Assembly (NCBI RefSeq): GCF_022869785.1
Contig: NZ_CP094997.1
Span: forward strand, 2,728,001 to 2,792,000
Length of the DNA stretch: 64,000 nt
From: Dyadobacter chenwenxiniae
GTDB taxonomy: Bacteria; Bacteroidota; Bacteroidia; Cytophagales; Spirosomataceae
Direction of reading: 5' to 3'
Position 1 is the first letter of the stretch. The number at the start of each line of letters is the position of its first letter. Positions 1 to 10,708 of this stretch are shown in pieces. The position numbers were made by a program, and so were the translations under genes. Under the pieces are notes generated by a model. The model searched no databases and was not told the origin of the DNA. It worked only from the letters and a program-made list of their open reading frames with translations.

Positions 1-2225
1 CAGAAAAAAGCGTTTAGCTAACATCGTTCGCAATAATTCAAATCATTATTTACAGCGTATCAAACCACAAAAGCGGTATCCGTTGCTGGTGTGTTTCCTT
101 CGGGAAACACTGCCTGATACAACCGACAGCATTTTGGTGATGTACCATGATTTCTGGACCCAAGCCCTGAGCGATGCAAAAAAATCTTTGGAGGCCTATC
201 AGCTGGGGGTTGTCAAATCTCAAAATCAGGCTGTGAAAATGCTTACGAAGACTGTTGAAATGGTTGTTGATGATACTATAGAAAATCAGTACCTGAGAAG
301 CAAAATATTTGAAAATTTATCAAAGGAAACTATACAAGAGGCTTTACAGGTAGTCTTGAAAATAGCCAAACTGGCCTATCAGACTCCTTTATTCTTTTTA
401 CTTAAGACTTATGCCCGGTTCAAACAATTTACTCCCTACCTGCTCAGAGTCCTGGATTTTAAAGTAGCTTTTTCAAAAGATAATTTTGGTACTGGCTTAG
501 ATCTGGTTACTCTGCTTCAAAATGGGACAAAACGAAAATTGCCGGAATCTGCCCCAACCCATTTTATTACCCAGGCCTGGCAAAAAGTAGTCATCATTGA
601 CAAGATACTGCAAGCGCCCGCCTACGAGCTTTGTGTTTTGTCGGTGCTCAACGACAGACCCCAGTCTGGTGATGTTTTTGTCGAGTTATCCAGCAAATAT
701 GCGGATTTTAATAGCTTTCTGATCCCTAAAACACGGTGGCAGGTAGCTTCACCAGAGATATGCCTTCCTTTTGGAGGTTTAGATATGGATAAACGGATTG
801 ATGATAAAGTTTTTGAATTAACAGATCTGCTTGGACCTTTGGCCGATCTGTTGTCAGACGGTACCCAGATAAGGTTAGAAGATGGAATATTGGTTGTTCC
901 ACCGCTGGAAGCAGAAAATCTTCCTGAATCAGTCAAAGAATCTACAACAGCAGATCAACAAGCGGTTGCCCCGCGTTGGCCTGGTAGAAATGATCCGTGA
1001 AGTAGATACCTGGGTTGGCTATGCAAAGGAATTACAGGAAGAGCTCCTGCCTCGTAATCCGGAACATGATGCATTGAGGTTTGCTGCTTTGTTGGGTAAT
1101 GCATGTAACCTGACGCTGGCTGATCTGGCACGATCCTCTGAACTGGATTACCATTCGCTGTGGTGGGTTGCCAATAATTACTTTTCTGACGAGAACCTTA
1201 AACGGGCCAATGACCTGTTGGTAAATTTTCATCACAGGCAATGGATATCATCCTATTGGGGTGATGAGACACATCATCTTCCGATGGCCAAAGATTTGCG
1301 ACAAGTGGCAAAATCCGGAATGCCCAGGCATTGCCAAAGTATTTTGGGTATGGAAAAGGGGTGACTTTTTACACCCACACCTCTGATCAGTATTCCCAAT
1401 ACGGCACAAAAGTGATCAGCAGCACCGAACGGGATGCTCCACACGTTGGATGAAATCCTGACTAATGAAACGGATTTGACCATTATTGAACATACCACCG
1501 ATACACATGGGTATTCAGATTTACTATTCGCATTCTTTGACCTGGCTAACAAACGTTTTGCCCCGCGGCTTCGCGATATAAAAAATCAACGCCTGTGCAA
1601 AATAAAAACCGACAAAGAAAACCTGGTAGAAATACAGTATCCGCAGTTAAAGTTCACCGGTACCGTCAATATCGACTACTTGAAAAAACATGCCGATGAG
1701 CTTAAGAGAGTGGCTGCTTCGGTTTTGACAGAAACAGTAACAGCCTCACTACTAATTAATAAAATTCAATCCTACCCAAGACAGAATAACCTCATGTATG
1801 TTTTGCAGTCATACGGACAAGTGGTAAAAACGATTTTTATATGTAAATACTTACTACAATTGCCGCTCAGGCGCCGTATCAATACCCAGCTCAATAAAGG
1901 GGAGCAACTCCATAACCTACGTGTTTATCTCTGGTTCGGAGGTGATGGGATCATTCGCAAGAAGCAAGAAAAACAGCAACAAGTTACAGCCAGATGCCTT
2001 AATCTGCTGACAAATATCGTAATGGTCTGGAATACTGTTTACATCCAGGAAATTCTTAAACAGCTTCAAAAGGAAGGTTATCAAGTCGATGAAAAAGATC
2101 TGGGACATATCTCTCCGGCTCCTTTTGAGCATATAAACCGGCTAGGAAAATACGATTTCAACGATGAAATCAGGTTACAAGAGAACGGGCTACGAGCTTT
2201 GCGGCCGCCTGTCGATAAGCGCTAA
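1..2225 (+). pseudogene. tnpA: Tn3-family transposase (TnpA) remnant, multiply frameshifted
   Basis: The reading is open from the first base of the window, so the gene starts upstream. Frame 2 (to about 960) gives the helical middle of a Tn3 transposase. Frame 3 (about 950-1320) continues with the VDTWVGYAKEL and WVANNYF regions. Frame 2 then returns (about 1328-1437) with PKYFGYGKGVTFYTHTSDQ, and frame 3 (1434-2225) carries the DTHGYSDLLFAFFDL catalytic-domain block and LTNIVMVWNT. These match the order of blocks in the DDE domain of Tn3 transposases. At least three frameshifts are needed, so it is dead. No 38-bp terminal repeat follows the stop, and a hydrolase fragment starts 11 bases later, so the 3' end of the transposon is also missing. 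Confidence 0.85.
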
Positions 2226-2236
2226 TTGGCAAACCG

Positions 2237-3139
2237 CTATTTTCCGTCCATTTGTAATGAAAACCTCACAATGCCAAAAATCGGATGGTCCCGTATTGCA
2301 TTCTTTTGTTTGGTCGTCATCAGCTTATACGTTTCAGATTGCAGGAGTTCTCCATCGTGAAGCAGCATATTCCAGATGACCAGGTCACTGGCCGTAGAGA
2401 TGAATGTTCCAGCGGCGGGATAATTTTCAAAAGTGTTTTTCTCAGCCGTTATTTTCCCATTTTTATAGACATGGCCTTGAAGCAAGTGACTGTATTTTTT
2501 TGTATTGGAATGGAAAGTACTTGTCATTCTGCACGCTCGGAAGAGCTGTTGTGCCTGCTGGGAGAAAGACTTTCCACTGGCCTTTTCAGTAATGCGGGCA
2601 AGCAGATCATAACCAATTTGAGAATATGCGTACTTAGTCCCCGGCTCAAAAGCCAAGGGTTTGTTGAGCGCCATAATTCCGTGGGTATGCGTTAATAGCT
2701 AATGCACTGTAACCGTATCTGCCCATGAAGCTGGCAGGTCGGGAAGATAAGCGCGGATGGGAATGTGAAGTTTTAAACGACCTTTATCATATTCTTGGAG
2801 TACTAATACGGCGGTGAATTGTTTACTTATCGAGCCGATTACAAATAGATCTGATCCCAGAAAAAGCTGTTTTTGAATAGAATCCTTTTTTCCAACCAGC
2901 CAGGAATACTTTATTTTTGATCCTTGTGAAATTAAAATAACTCCGTTGAAAGGACTTGCGGATGAAGCTAAAATAAGTGAATCAATCCGTTGAAATACAT
3001 TTGAACTTGTTTGGCCGGAAATAGTCTCAAAGTTCTGGGCATATAGCAGATTCCTGCTGCTGCCAGTGAAACCTTTACAGAAATATGGAAAAAGTAGCAA
3101 TAAAGAAAGCGAGCTCAGGAGTGTTGACCGGTGTACCAT
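2237..3139 (-). pseudogene. Class C beta-lactamase-like serine hydrolase, interrupted and truncated
   Basis: A signal-peptide-like N-terminus (hydrophobic, residues 8-22) leads to GSISKQF, the SxxK motif of the class C beta-lactamase/penicillin-binding family. An in-frame amber stop at 2699-2701 falls inside what should be the HxLLTHTHGI block. The same frame then continues to 2237 with KYAYSQIGYDLL, where the usual YSN reads YSQ. The last third of the domain is missing: the frame ends at MDGK, next to the Tn3 remnant. Loss of the 3' end by the Tn3 event and a later nonsense mutation both point to a dead gene. These proteins are usually periplasmic peptidases or esterases; the substrate cannot be told. 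Confidence 0.8.
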
Positions 3140-3280
3140 TGAAATTTATGGAAAGCAGATTTTGTTTCAAAGGTAGGTTAAGCTTTTTAGTTGCGCGAAA
3201 GTGGTCATCAATGTTTTGGGGATTTAATATTATTATTTTTACAAACTCGTTTAAAATGTTCTTAATTACTACCTAAATGC

Positions 3281-4348
3281 ATGAACCCAGGACAGCAAAT
3301 CCTTTTCTTTTTTAGCGCGCTGGGCGCATTTAATGGGCTCATTATCAGTTGTTATCTGCTGATTTTTAAAAAGACAAAAGCTCCTGCATCATATTTTCTG
3401 GGACTGCTGGTTCTGGCACTTACCATGCGGATCACCAAGGTCATTTTTAGTTATTTTTATCCTGATATACCGCGGATTTTTCGTCAAATAGGCCTTTCGG
3501 GCTGTTTTTTAATAGGTCCGTCGCTTTATTATTTCACCAGCGCCGCACTTGAAAACACCCTCAAAACACCGGTTCGATGGAAGTATATATATAGTGCCTG
3601 GATAGCGGGAATCACTATTTTGGGGATAATCGTTCCTTATCAGACCCATCCCTGGGATTGGAACCATTACATAGTTCACATCATTTACGCACAGTGGGTA
3701 ACATATTTTATCCTGACTGGCTGGATGCTCAGAAAAAGGATAGTAAAGCTGTTTGACAAAACCGAAAATCTCTCGCCCACTGAAAAGCCAATTCTTTCTG
3801 TCTATTTCGGGAATGCCGTGATTTTAACCGCCTATCTAATTGTCTTTTTTTGGTCATTCAGCAGTGTATACATCACCGGTGCCTTGTTCTTTTCACTACT
3901 GCTTTACCTGAATATTCCTCTGTTTCTAAGCCGAAAAAAGTCAAATACGACATTCCTAGGCTATGCCGAACCGGAGCGTTACGCCAAAAAGAAGATCACG
4001 GAAGACCATGCTTTAACCTTGGCGGACAAAGTTCGCAAAATCATCACCGACCAAGAACTTTACAAAGATCCCGATCTTAAATTGAATGATCTGGCCAAAG
4101 CGGTAAACATTTCCGGGCACCAGCTCTCGCAGCTGCTTAATGACAACCTGGGCAAGAGTTTCAATGTCTATATCAACGAATACCGTGTCGCCAAGGCATG
4201 CGAACTGATCGCAAGTAACAACGGGATCAAGCTTGAAGAGATCGGCTACGAGGTGGGCTTTAATGCAAAGTCTACTTTTTTTACCGCATTCAAAAAATAC
4301 CGCGGAACCACGCCCAGCCAGTTTAGGGAGGGATTGTCAACGACTTAA
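3281..4348 (+). CDS. AraC-family regulator with membrane-spanning N-terminus
   Basis: A 355-residue protein. The first ~215 residues hold about six to seven hydrophobic segments (for example residues 8-28, 37-57 and 188-212), followed by a cytosolic AraC-type DNA-binding domain at about 250-350 with two helix-turn-helix units (LNDLAKAVNISGHQLSQLL and LEEIGYEVGFNAKSTFFTAF). This design is common in Bacteroidota and suggests a membrane sensor that acts directly on DNA. It lies 103 bases upstream of, and in the same direction as, the outer-membrane barrel gene, which is its likely target. The inducer is unknown. Confidence 0.9.
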   Translation: MNPGQQILFFFSALGAFNGLIISCYLLIFKKTKAPASYFLGLLVLALTMRITKVIFSYFYPDIPRIFRQIGLSGCFLIGPSLYYFTSAALENTLKTPVRWKYIYSAWIAGITILGIIVPYQTHPWDWNHYIVHIIYAQWVTYFILTGWMLRKRIVKLFDKTENLSPTEKPILSVYFGNAVILTAYLIVFFWSFSSVYITGALFFSLLLYLNIPLFLSRKKSNTTFLGYAEPERYAKKKITEDHALTLADKVRKIITDQELYKDPDLKLNDLAKAVNISGHQLSQLLNDNLGKSFNVYINEYRVAKACELIASNNGIKLEEIGYEVGFNAKSTFFTAFKKYRGTTPSQFREGLSTT

Positions 4349-4451
4349 TCCGTGAGTTGGGTACGGAATTATAAATCCGAACTCCGAATTCCCGACTTCA
4401 AAACCTTCTGATTTTTCGTGGTGGCTAGCTTTGGACATTTAATCCAAAATC

Positions 4452-6815
4452 ATGAAATCTATCGTTTTTCTACTCATTTCGCTTTTATTAGACATCTCTG
4501 TTTCCGCGCAGATCAGAAGCATTTCAGCAAAGGTTACCGACGCAACCGGTGCTCCTGTTGATGGTAATTTTTGGCTGACCGACACCACTGGAAAAGTAAT
4601 TCAAAACAGTCCCTTCAACGGAGATGTCGCGATTTCTGGCCTGAACGATTTTCATCTCCGGCTGACGCTAAGCTCACTTATTTCCAAAGACACTACGATT
4701 AACATCCGCTACGCACGAAAAGCAGAGGTAGACCTGGGTACAATTGTCACACAAGAAAGCGCGACTGCACTGGGGCAGGTAACCATCACCGCTGCGGCTC
4801 CTCTAATGCATTATGGCGATAACGGCAACATGGAAGTCAATGTAGCCGGAACCGTGCTGGCAAGCAGCAGTTCGGTTAACGAAATCCTTTCGAGAACGCC
4901 GGGACTTACGATCAACGAGGGCGTGATTTCTCTTCAGGGAAAGGGTGAGGCGATTATTTCTCTTAACGGAGCCCTTATTCCCGCCGAGCGCCTGGCGAGT
5001 ATCTCCACTTCGCAGATTATACGGATAGAAGTTATTGCAAACCCTTCTGCACGTTATGACGCGGGAGGCCGGGCTGTGATCAACATTATCACGAAAACCC
5101 CAGACGGGAATGGATTGAGTGGCAGGCTTAGCCAGCACCTGACGGCATCCGATTTTGCCCGGACCAATGCCAACAGCTTTGCTGATCTGGCTTATGGCAA
5201 AGACAAGTTCTCACTTTCTGCCAATATCGTTTTACTTAAGGGCAGCGGGAGGGAACTGCTATATACTGTCAGAAACCGTCCGGATTCTTCCGAATATCTC
5301 AATTCCGCACTCATGACGGATTGGAAAAGGGATTTTAATATTTATGCAACCTACGGTATCGGAGTCAGTTATCGCTTTTCGCCCGCTTCGGTATTATCAG
5401 TTTCCTATAATGGAAACAGGGATCATTTAGGCGGAACGGTGGAGAGCCGCAACAGGATCACCTCGCTAACAACAGACAACAACTACGGCAGCAGCATTGT
5501 AAGAAATGAGCTTAGGCAAAACAATACGATCATGGCCGACTTTACCAAAAGCACCGACACAGTTGGTTCGCAAGTTTTCCTTAGTGCCCAGTACTCCACT
5601 TTCAGGACGGATAATGAGGACGTAATTTCAGAATTCGGCGGAACTGAGCCGCGTTACCTGCGGAATACCTTTTCACAGGACCTGAATATCGCTGCCCTTC
5701 AAGTCGATCATACCAAACACTTTAAAAAAGACGTGAAATTGGAGTCTGGACTCAGGTTTAGCCATGTTGGAAACAATTCCGACACCCGGTTTCTGATTTC
5801 GCGCAATGCTGACGGACCTTATTTACCCGATTCGAAGCTCTCGAGCCTGTTCGATTATAGTGAATCGATTGGAGCCGCGTACACTAGTTTTTCGGGTAAT
5901 ATCGGTAAGCTGAGCGCCAATGTCGGCGTCCGTGCAGAGTGGACCAATTATAAGTTGAGCACTACGGCAGGTGAAGGACAGGATTTCGGCAGAGACTATC
6001 TGAACATTTTTCCCAACCTGCAGCTGGGCTATCCGCTGGAAAATGGCAGTAAGCTCAGAGCATCCTATAATGCCAGAATTACCCGTCCAAGATACCAGGC
6101 ACTGAATCCATTTGTTACTTATCAGGATGCTTTCACCACGATTGAAGGCAATCCCAATCTTGTTCCGGAAAAAGCACATGCATTTGAAGTCGGCATCAAT
6201 TTCGAGAAAACGGAATTCAAGATTGGCTACACTTACACCATCGACCCGCTGTCAGGGGCGGCTTTGAGAGGAAACACCCCGGAGAGTTATGTCCTTAAAT
6301 CGATCAACAGAAGCAGTGACCGTACGTTTCTTGCATCAGTAACAAGGCCTTTCTCAATCGGGAACTGGTGGCAATCGATCAACACCGTCAGCGTTACCTA
6401 CGGACGGTCGTTTGACGACCAATACGACTATGCAACCGGAAAGGTAACGCCCCAGGCTTACTTTTACACAAGCAACACATTCAGTCTCAAGCAGGGCATT
6501 AAATTGCAGTTACTCGCATGGCACCTTGGTGACCGTTATTATGGTATCCGCCATGATACCAGACGCTCGATTGTCACCGCAGGGATCGAGAAGTCAATGC
6601 TTCGTAACAAATTGAAATTGAACCTGAGTGCCAACGATATTTTTAACCGGTCGATAGCCGAAGGCGATTACAATGTGGGGAAAACCCAGGTTTATTATAA
6701 CAGACGTTTTGGTAATAACTACTTCAAGCTCACTGCAACATACAGATTTGGTGGGACAGCAGCAGCTGCACAACAGCCAAGACAAGTACAGCCCGAGAAT
6801 AGCAGGGCCAATTAG
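4452..6815 (+). CDS. TonB-linked outer-membrane beta-barrel protein
   Basis: 787 residues with a signal peptide ending near residue 19 (VSAQ), then a carboxypeptidase-regulatory-like beta-sandwich (about 22-100), a plug domain (about 120-215; VNEILSRTPGLTINEG and IEVIANPSARYDAGG are typical of the family) and a long barrel region. The protein ends in a Gln/Ala-rich tail after the last strand (TATYRFGG). This is the OMP_b-brl_3 type of TonB-dependent protein found in Bacteroidota, which sits in the outer membrane and imports or senses a ligand. No SusD partner is next to it. The upstream membrane AraC protein is the likely regulator. A scrap of a second copy of its 3' end lies at 7621-7684. 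Confidence 0.9.
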   Translation: MKSIVFLLISLLLDISVSAQIRSISAKVTDATGAPVDGNFWLTDTTGKVIQNSPFNGDVAISGLNDFHLRLTLSSLISKDTTINIRYARKAEVDLGTIVTQESATALGQVTITAAAPLMHYGDNGNMEVNVAGTVLASSSSVNEILSRTPGLTINEGVISLQGKGEAIISLNGALIPAERLASISTSQIIRIEVIANPSARYDAGGRAVINIITKTPDGNGLSGRLSQHLTASDFARTNANSFADLAYGKDKFSLSANIVLLKGSGRELLYTVRNRPDSSEYLNSALMTDWKRDFNIYATYGIGVSYRFSPASVLSVSYNGNRDHLGGTVESRNRITSLTTDNNYGSSIVRNELRQNNTIMADFTKSTDTVGSQVFLSAQYSTFRTDNEDVISEFGGTEPRYLRNTFSQDLNIAALQVDHTKHFKKDVKLESGLRFSHVGNNSDTRFLISRNADGPYLPDSKLSSLFDYSESIGAAYTSFSGNIGKLSANVGVRAEWTNYKLSTTAGEGQDFGRDYLNIFPNLQLGYPLENGSKLRASYNARITRPRYQALNPFVTYQDAFTTIEGNPNLVPEKAHAFEVGINFEKTEFKIGYTYTIDPLSGAALRGNTPESYVLKSINRSSDRTFLASVTRPFSIGNWWQSINTVSVTYGRSFDDQYDYATGKVTPQAYFYTSNTFSLKQGIKLQLLAWHLGDRYYGIRHDTRRSIVTAGIEKSMLRNKLKLNLSANDIFNRSIAEGDYNVGKTQVYYNRRFGNNYFKLTATYRFGGTAAAAQQPRQVQPENSRAN

Positions 6816-7012
6816 TTTGGCCAGTTCTCTGGTTTATACTTTCTTCGAATGGAAAGCCTACAAGAATACGAGCTCTCAGGTGGCATAAACTATTATAAAT
6901 TTGATTGCACTCATAGCGTTACATCTGAGGCCGTAGAATTGAATAGGCTACGCTCAAGACCGAGAAATGTTCCCTAAGTCGTGACGGTTCTCGCTTTCTT
7001 CAATTCAGCCCT

Positions 7013-7511
7013 TTACAGTGTGACAATAAGGATTTTTGGATGCGCTTTACCTTCAAATTGAAAAATATCAAATGGTTGATTTACAATCTTGATATCGCGC
7101 ACAGGGTATGCAAAAGGTCTGCGGGATTTTCTGTTTCCTGCTGGCTGACCTGATAGGATAATGTGACCATCCCAGCTTCACCCATTTGGATGTCATACTG
7201 ATATTCACCGGGTGTTTCATGGAAAACGGCAAGTGAGATAGCACCATTTAGCGGAAAGGAATCGGTGCTATTGTATATGTTCCAGTTTACTTATGGATTC
7301 CCAGATTTCTTTTCAGTAATTTTTATTACCGATGCATCCATTATCAACGTTTCCTTGGTTTGCTTATCAATGAATTTTACAAAAAGTTGGATTAGTGGAC
7401 TTTCACTTAAAAGCCATTCACAGGGGCTAGTTTCTGTTGTTTTACAGCCAGTCAACTACTAATAATAAATACTGCTGTTAAGAGCAGCGGGAACGGTAAA
7501 CTCTGTTTCAT
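7013..7511 (-). pseudogene. Decayed small lipoprotein gene
   Basis: The minus strand starts at 7511 with MKQSLPFPLLLTAVFIISS. A one-base shift then gives TGCKTTETSPCEWLL, which looks like a lipobox, and an open stretch through FIDKQTKETLIMDASVIKI. After one stop it continues as VNWNIYNSTDSFPLNGA and a beta-rich segment with VFHETPGEYQYDI. A final shift restores NQPFDIFQFEGKAHPK before the stop at 7013-7015. At least three lesions separate these pieces. The product was probably an exported carbohydrate- or stress-related lipoprotein; the family is not recognised. Confidence 0.6.
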
Positions 7512-7620
7512 GGCTGTTCATTTGTTTAGATGGGAAAGCTGTATTGTCTTTATGACGCATGATTCACTGTAGATGTTGTATCTCGTTTGGAAGTTTTCAA
7601 AAAAGTAGCCGTCTAATTAA

Positions 7621-7684
7621 GGAACAGTAATTAAATGGCACACCAGCCAAGGCAAGCTGAACCCGAAAACAGCATGGCTAATTA
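7621..7684 (+). repeat. Scrap of a second TonB-barrel 3' end
   Basis: This stretch aligns with the last ~60 bases of the barrel gene ending at 6815. In one frame it reads AHQPRQAEPENSMAN, against AQQPRQVQPENSRAN in the intact gene. It has drifted and no longer belongs to an ORF. It is best read as the tail of a former tandem paralogue. Confidence 0.6.
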
Positions 7685-7805
7685 CCGACCTGGAGACATC
7701 CGCTGAGCAGTTGAGACAGAAAATGCTGAAATTGAAGTGGTGTGTGTTTAAAAAGCTAAGTCCCCTGTAGAGGGGTGCGCAACTATATCATTTTCTGGTA
7801 TCACC

Positions 7806-9035
7806 TTATTTTGAACTTAGTTTTTGAAGTTTGTCTCGTATCTCCAAAGTGTTTTTCAATCTCAGTGCCTGTTTGAAACAGTCAATTGCTTTTGTTTTTT
7901 TATTAACAGCTAAGTAGTAATCGCCCATGCCATCATAGACATTAAAGCTGTTTGGGTAGTAATTCACGTTGGTTTCAAAGAAAAAGAAGGCTCTTTCAAA
8001 ATCTTTTTGCTGCAAGAAGGAATATCCCAACTGGTTCATCAAAGGTTCCGGCGGCTTCACCTGGTGTCCGCGTTCGTTTGAAAGAAGACGATAATGCGCG
8101 TCCATGGCTTTTTTCAATTGCGCAACGGAATAGTTTTTATCGAAATATTGATTTCCCGGTTGATTGCGTGGAAAACGGTTGGTGCGAAAAATAAAGCGTA
8201 ACGCATCATATTCTGCTATCAGTGGTATTGAAGCATGGTCGTCCTCAGAATAATATTTGTAGTTCCAATGCAATCCTTTGGCAGTGGCTTGTGTGAAGTC
8301 ATCTTTCAGCTTCAATATTGACCTGATGTGATAAGTAATTAAAGTAGTATCCGATCTGACCTGCGCGGTATCCATACCAGGATTCATGGTGTTAGCAATA
8401 CCTAAAAATAGACTCTGTTGCTTCCAGCTCTGTTGCTGTAACAACTCCTTGGTTTGTTTAAGCAGGTTACCTTGGTCATAAGACATACTTGGATCCAAAG
8501 CTACATAGGCGTTAAAAAGTGAAGGATGCTTTAATAATGTATTTACCACCAAAAGGCCGCCCAATGAATGCCCGATTAAAGTGCGGTATGGAGCTGTGGT
8601 GTAGTGATTATCTACGTAAGGAATTAGTTCTTTTTCTAAAAAGGCAGTAAAGGCTTCGCCACCACCAGATTTTGGATCCATGGAACTGGGAGAGGGGGTA
8701 AGGTCGCGGTTCCTTGTCCCGCGTAGGTTTGGAATACCTATAATGATCATCTGAGGAAAGATCGTATTGCCGTTATGAACACTAAGCTGCTGTATCATGG
8801 TTACCAGCGAAGCAAAATACCCTTCTCCATCCAGAACATATAATACGGGATATACCGGTTTACTGAAGTAAGCTGAATCATAACTTGGAGAGTAAATTAA
8901 AATTGGCCTTTTTTCTTTCAATACCTCGGAGTATACCGTATCAATATGTCCCAGTACTACGGCTTGCTGGCTGGATTGTCCTTTTGTCAAAATGGAAAGG
9001 CATAGTAATCCTATTAAAACACATAATTTTTGCAT
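7806..9035 (-). CDS. Secreted esterase (alpha/beta hydrolase) with C-terminal TPR-like repeats
   Basis: 409 residues. A signal peptide (about 1-19, ending at KGQ) is followed by an esterase D/enterochelin-esterase-type alpha/beta hydrolase. The nucleophile elbow GHSLGG is at residues 155-160 (Ser157), a likely acid Asp is in ALDPS near 180, and a His is near 260 (EDDHASIP). Residues ~330-405 look like tetratricopeptide repeats (FFETNVNYYPNSFNVYDGMGDYYL and the following unit). Such proteins hydrolyse esters of siderophores, acylated sugars or glutathione conjugates in the periplasm; the substrate cannot be set from sequence. It is isolated, between decayed genes. Confidence 0.85.
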   Translation of the reverse strand: MQKLCVLIGLLCLSILTKGQSSQQAVVLGHIDTVYSEVLKEKRPILIYSPSYDSAYFSKPVYPVLYVLDGEGYFASLVTMIQQLSVHNGNTIFPQMIIIGIPNLRGTRNRDLTPSPSSMDPKSGGGEAFTAFLEKELIPYVDNHYTTAPYRTLIGHSLGGLLVVNTLLKHPSLFNAYVALDPSMSYDQGNLLKQTKELLQQQSWKQQSLFLGIANTMNPGMDTAQVRSDTTLITYHIRSILKLKDDFTQATAKGLHWNYKYYSEDDHASIPLIAEYDALRFIFRTNRFPRNQPGNQYFDKNYSVAQLKKAMDAHYRLLSNERGHQVKPPEPLMNQLGYSFLQQKDFERAFFFFETNVNYYPNSFNVYDGMGDYYLAVNKKTKAIDCFKQALRLKNTLEIRDKLQKLSSK

Positions 9036-9243
9036 GGCTGGGAATTAAATATAATTTCTAAGTTTAAGATTTGTCTTGTGTTCGTAAAAGAAGCGAGCCA
9101 ATATTTATAGTGCTTTTAATCAGTTTCTTATCGTGTTATTTTTTGTCTTTCTGTGCGAAAATGAACCTTTTGCTGTTCGTTTCCGAACTAACAAATCCTT
9201 AGTTGGCCAGGCTTCCGAAGATGATCTCTAACATATGTTAATC

Positions 9244-9428
9244 TCAATTCGTGCTGTTCATAATTCTAATAACCTTCCCGTTTATTTCATCAGTAAGCAG
9301 ATATAATTTTCCAGCTGGACTTTGCACTACTTTGCGAATTCTTAATCTGCTGTCTGTAAAAAGTTCTTCGGCGGCTATTATTTTTTCGTCTTCAATTACC
9401 ATACGCCACAAGCTCCCCCGGGACAATC
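9244..9428 (-). pseudogene. C-terminal fragment of a PQQ-type sugar dehydrogenase
   Basis: Minus-strand residues GSLWRMVIEDEKIIAAEEL followed by RIRKVVQSPAGKLYLLTDE match the last blade of glucose/sorbosone dehydrogenase-like six-bladed propellers (rIRdV..gPdG.lYlltd). The frame enters from the left end of the IS3 element, and the first ~14 residues of the open frame are IS sequence. The remainder of the enzyme is not recognisable on the far side of the element, so more than a simple insertion has happened. Confidence 0.65.
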
Positions 9429-9464
9429 TGAGGTGGCTCAAAAAAGCGGCACACATTTTTGCAC
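9429..9464 (+). repeat. IS3 left inverted repeat
   Basis: Starts TGAGGTGGCTC and includes CACATTTTTGC. It pairs imperfectly with 10709-10744. Confidence 0.6.
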
Positions 9465-9477
9465 AACATGATGCAGA

Positions 9478-9789
9478 ATGGGAGTTCAGAAAGGGGTTAA
9501 GACCCGAAAGAGTTATGATGCTGATTTTAAGCTGGAAGTAACGAGAATGTTAGCGTCAGGCAGAAGCGCGAAGGAAATCTCGGAGACGTTTGGAATTGCT
9601 GAAAATCTTCTATATCGTTGGAAGAGAATGGCAACTATGAAGACAAAAACAAAGAATGTGGAGAGTGAAGGTAGTAAGGCTGCAAAACTTGCTGCTTAAA
9701 ATGCTAGACTACGAGCGGAAGTTGAACGCCTGAAAACCGACCGTGAGATCTTAAAAAAGGCGTTGGGTCTCTTCAGCACGTCCGACTAA
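9478..9789 (+). pseudogene. IS3 OrfA (helix-turn-helix) with a nonsense codon
   Basis: Residues 10-55 are the HTH of IS3 OrfA (YDADFKLEVTRMLASGRSAKE then ISETFGIAENLLYRW). A TAA at 9697-9699 stops translation. The same frame then continues with the leucine-zipper segment ARLRAEVERLKTDREILKKA to the natural stop at 9787-9789. This zipper is needed for transposase assembly, so the nonsense codon should inactivate it. Confidence 0.75.
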
Positions 9790-10683
9790 GAGATGTCTAT
9801 GACTTAATATTGTCGCTTTCAAGTACAAATAAGGTAAGTTATCTGTGTTTGCTTTTTGAAGTGAGTCGCACAGCCTACTATCGGTACAAGCGAGCAGAAA
9901 GTCATAATGCGGACAAAAATATAACCGTCCAAAGGATGAGATACGGATCGAGTTTATCCGCAATTTGAAGCGGTATGGAAGCAGACGGATCAGAGAGTCT
10001 TTGAAACAAAAAGGTATCAGGATTGGTCGTCGAAAAGTCGCTGAGATCATGCGAAAAGAAGGTTTGAGGGCTATACAACCGCCAAGGTTTATTCCGAGGA
10101 CGACTGGTAGTAAGCATGGAAAACGAGTTTGTCGGAACTTATTACTTGATCAGCCAAAGCCAAGCCAGCCCAATGCAGTTTGGACGTCAGATATCACTTA
10201 TATGCCGTTAAAAGGCGGAAAATGGGCTTATCTGTGTACTTGGATTGACTTATATTCCAGGCAGATCGTTGGTTGGCAATTAGCCGACAATATGGAAGAA
10301 GGCCTTGTCAGGGAACCGTTAGTGAGGGCACTTTTAAAGCGAAGAGCCAAACGGGGAATGATCGTGCACTCGGATCGCGGCGGACAATATTTGTCGCGGA
10401 AAATGAAGAAAGTGACGGTCGCCGCGCGATCAAAACTTTCAAGTTGAGACAGAGCATGTCCCGCGCTGATGATCCGTACGACAATGCTTGGGCTGAGTCA
10501 TTTTGGAGCAGGATGAAGGCCGAATTAGATATGCCGAAAGGCGGTTACGAAAGTATCGAGAAATTGAAGTCTGTTTTATTTGAATACATTGATGGATATT
10601 ACAATACCAGGAGGTTGCATTCGTCATTGAACTATCTAAATCCAGTAGCTTTTGAGGCCGAATACTATCAGCAAACCGGATAA
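9789..10683 (+). pseudogene. IS3 OrfB DDE transposase, frameshifted
   Basis: The frame starts -1 relative to orfA, as in IS3 elements. It runs through YDLILSLSSTNKVSYLCLLF, shifts near 9920 to KDEIRIEFIRNLKRYGSRRI, and continues to TSDITYMPLKGG and IVHSDRGGQYLS. It shifts again near 10410 to SRADDPYDNAWAESFWSRMK. The three catalytic acids (Asp in TSDIT, Asp in HSDRG, Glu in AESFW) are all still visible, but they sit in different frames. The C-terminal YNTRRLHSSLNYLNP block is normal. Confidence 0.8.
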
Positions 10684-10708
10684 GAATTGAAGTTTTTAAT
10701 ATTTACTA

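Noticed and set aside
622..936. Minus-strand ORF inside the Tn3 transposase
   Set aside because: Shadow of the transposase coding frame, with no family features.
3085..3276. Small plus-strand ORF before the AraC gene
   Set aside because: It overlaps the start of the divergent hydrolase and the intergenic promoter; no protein features.
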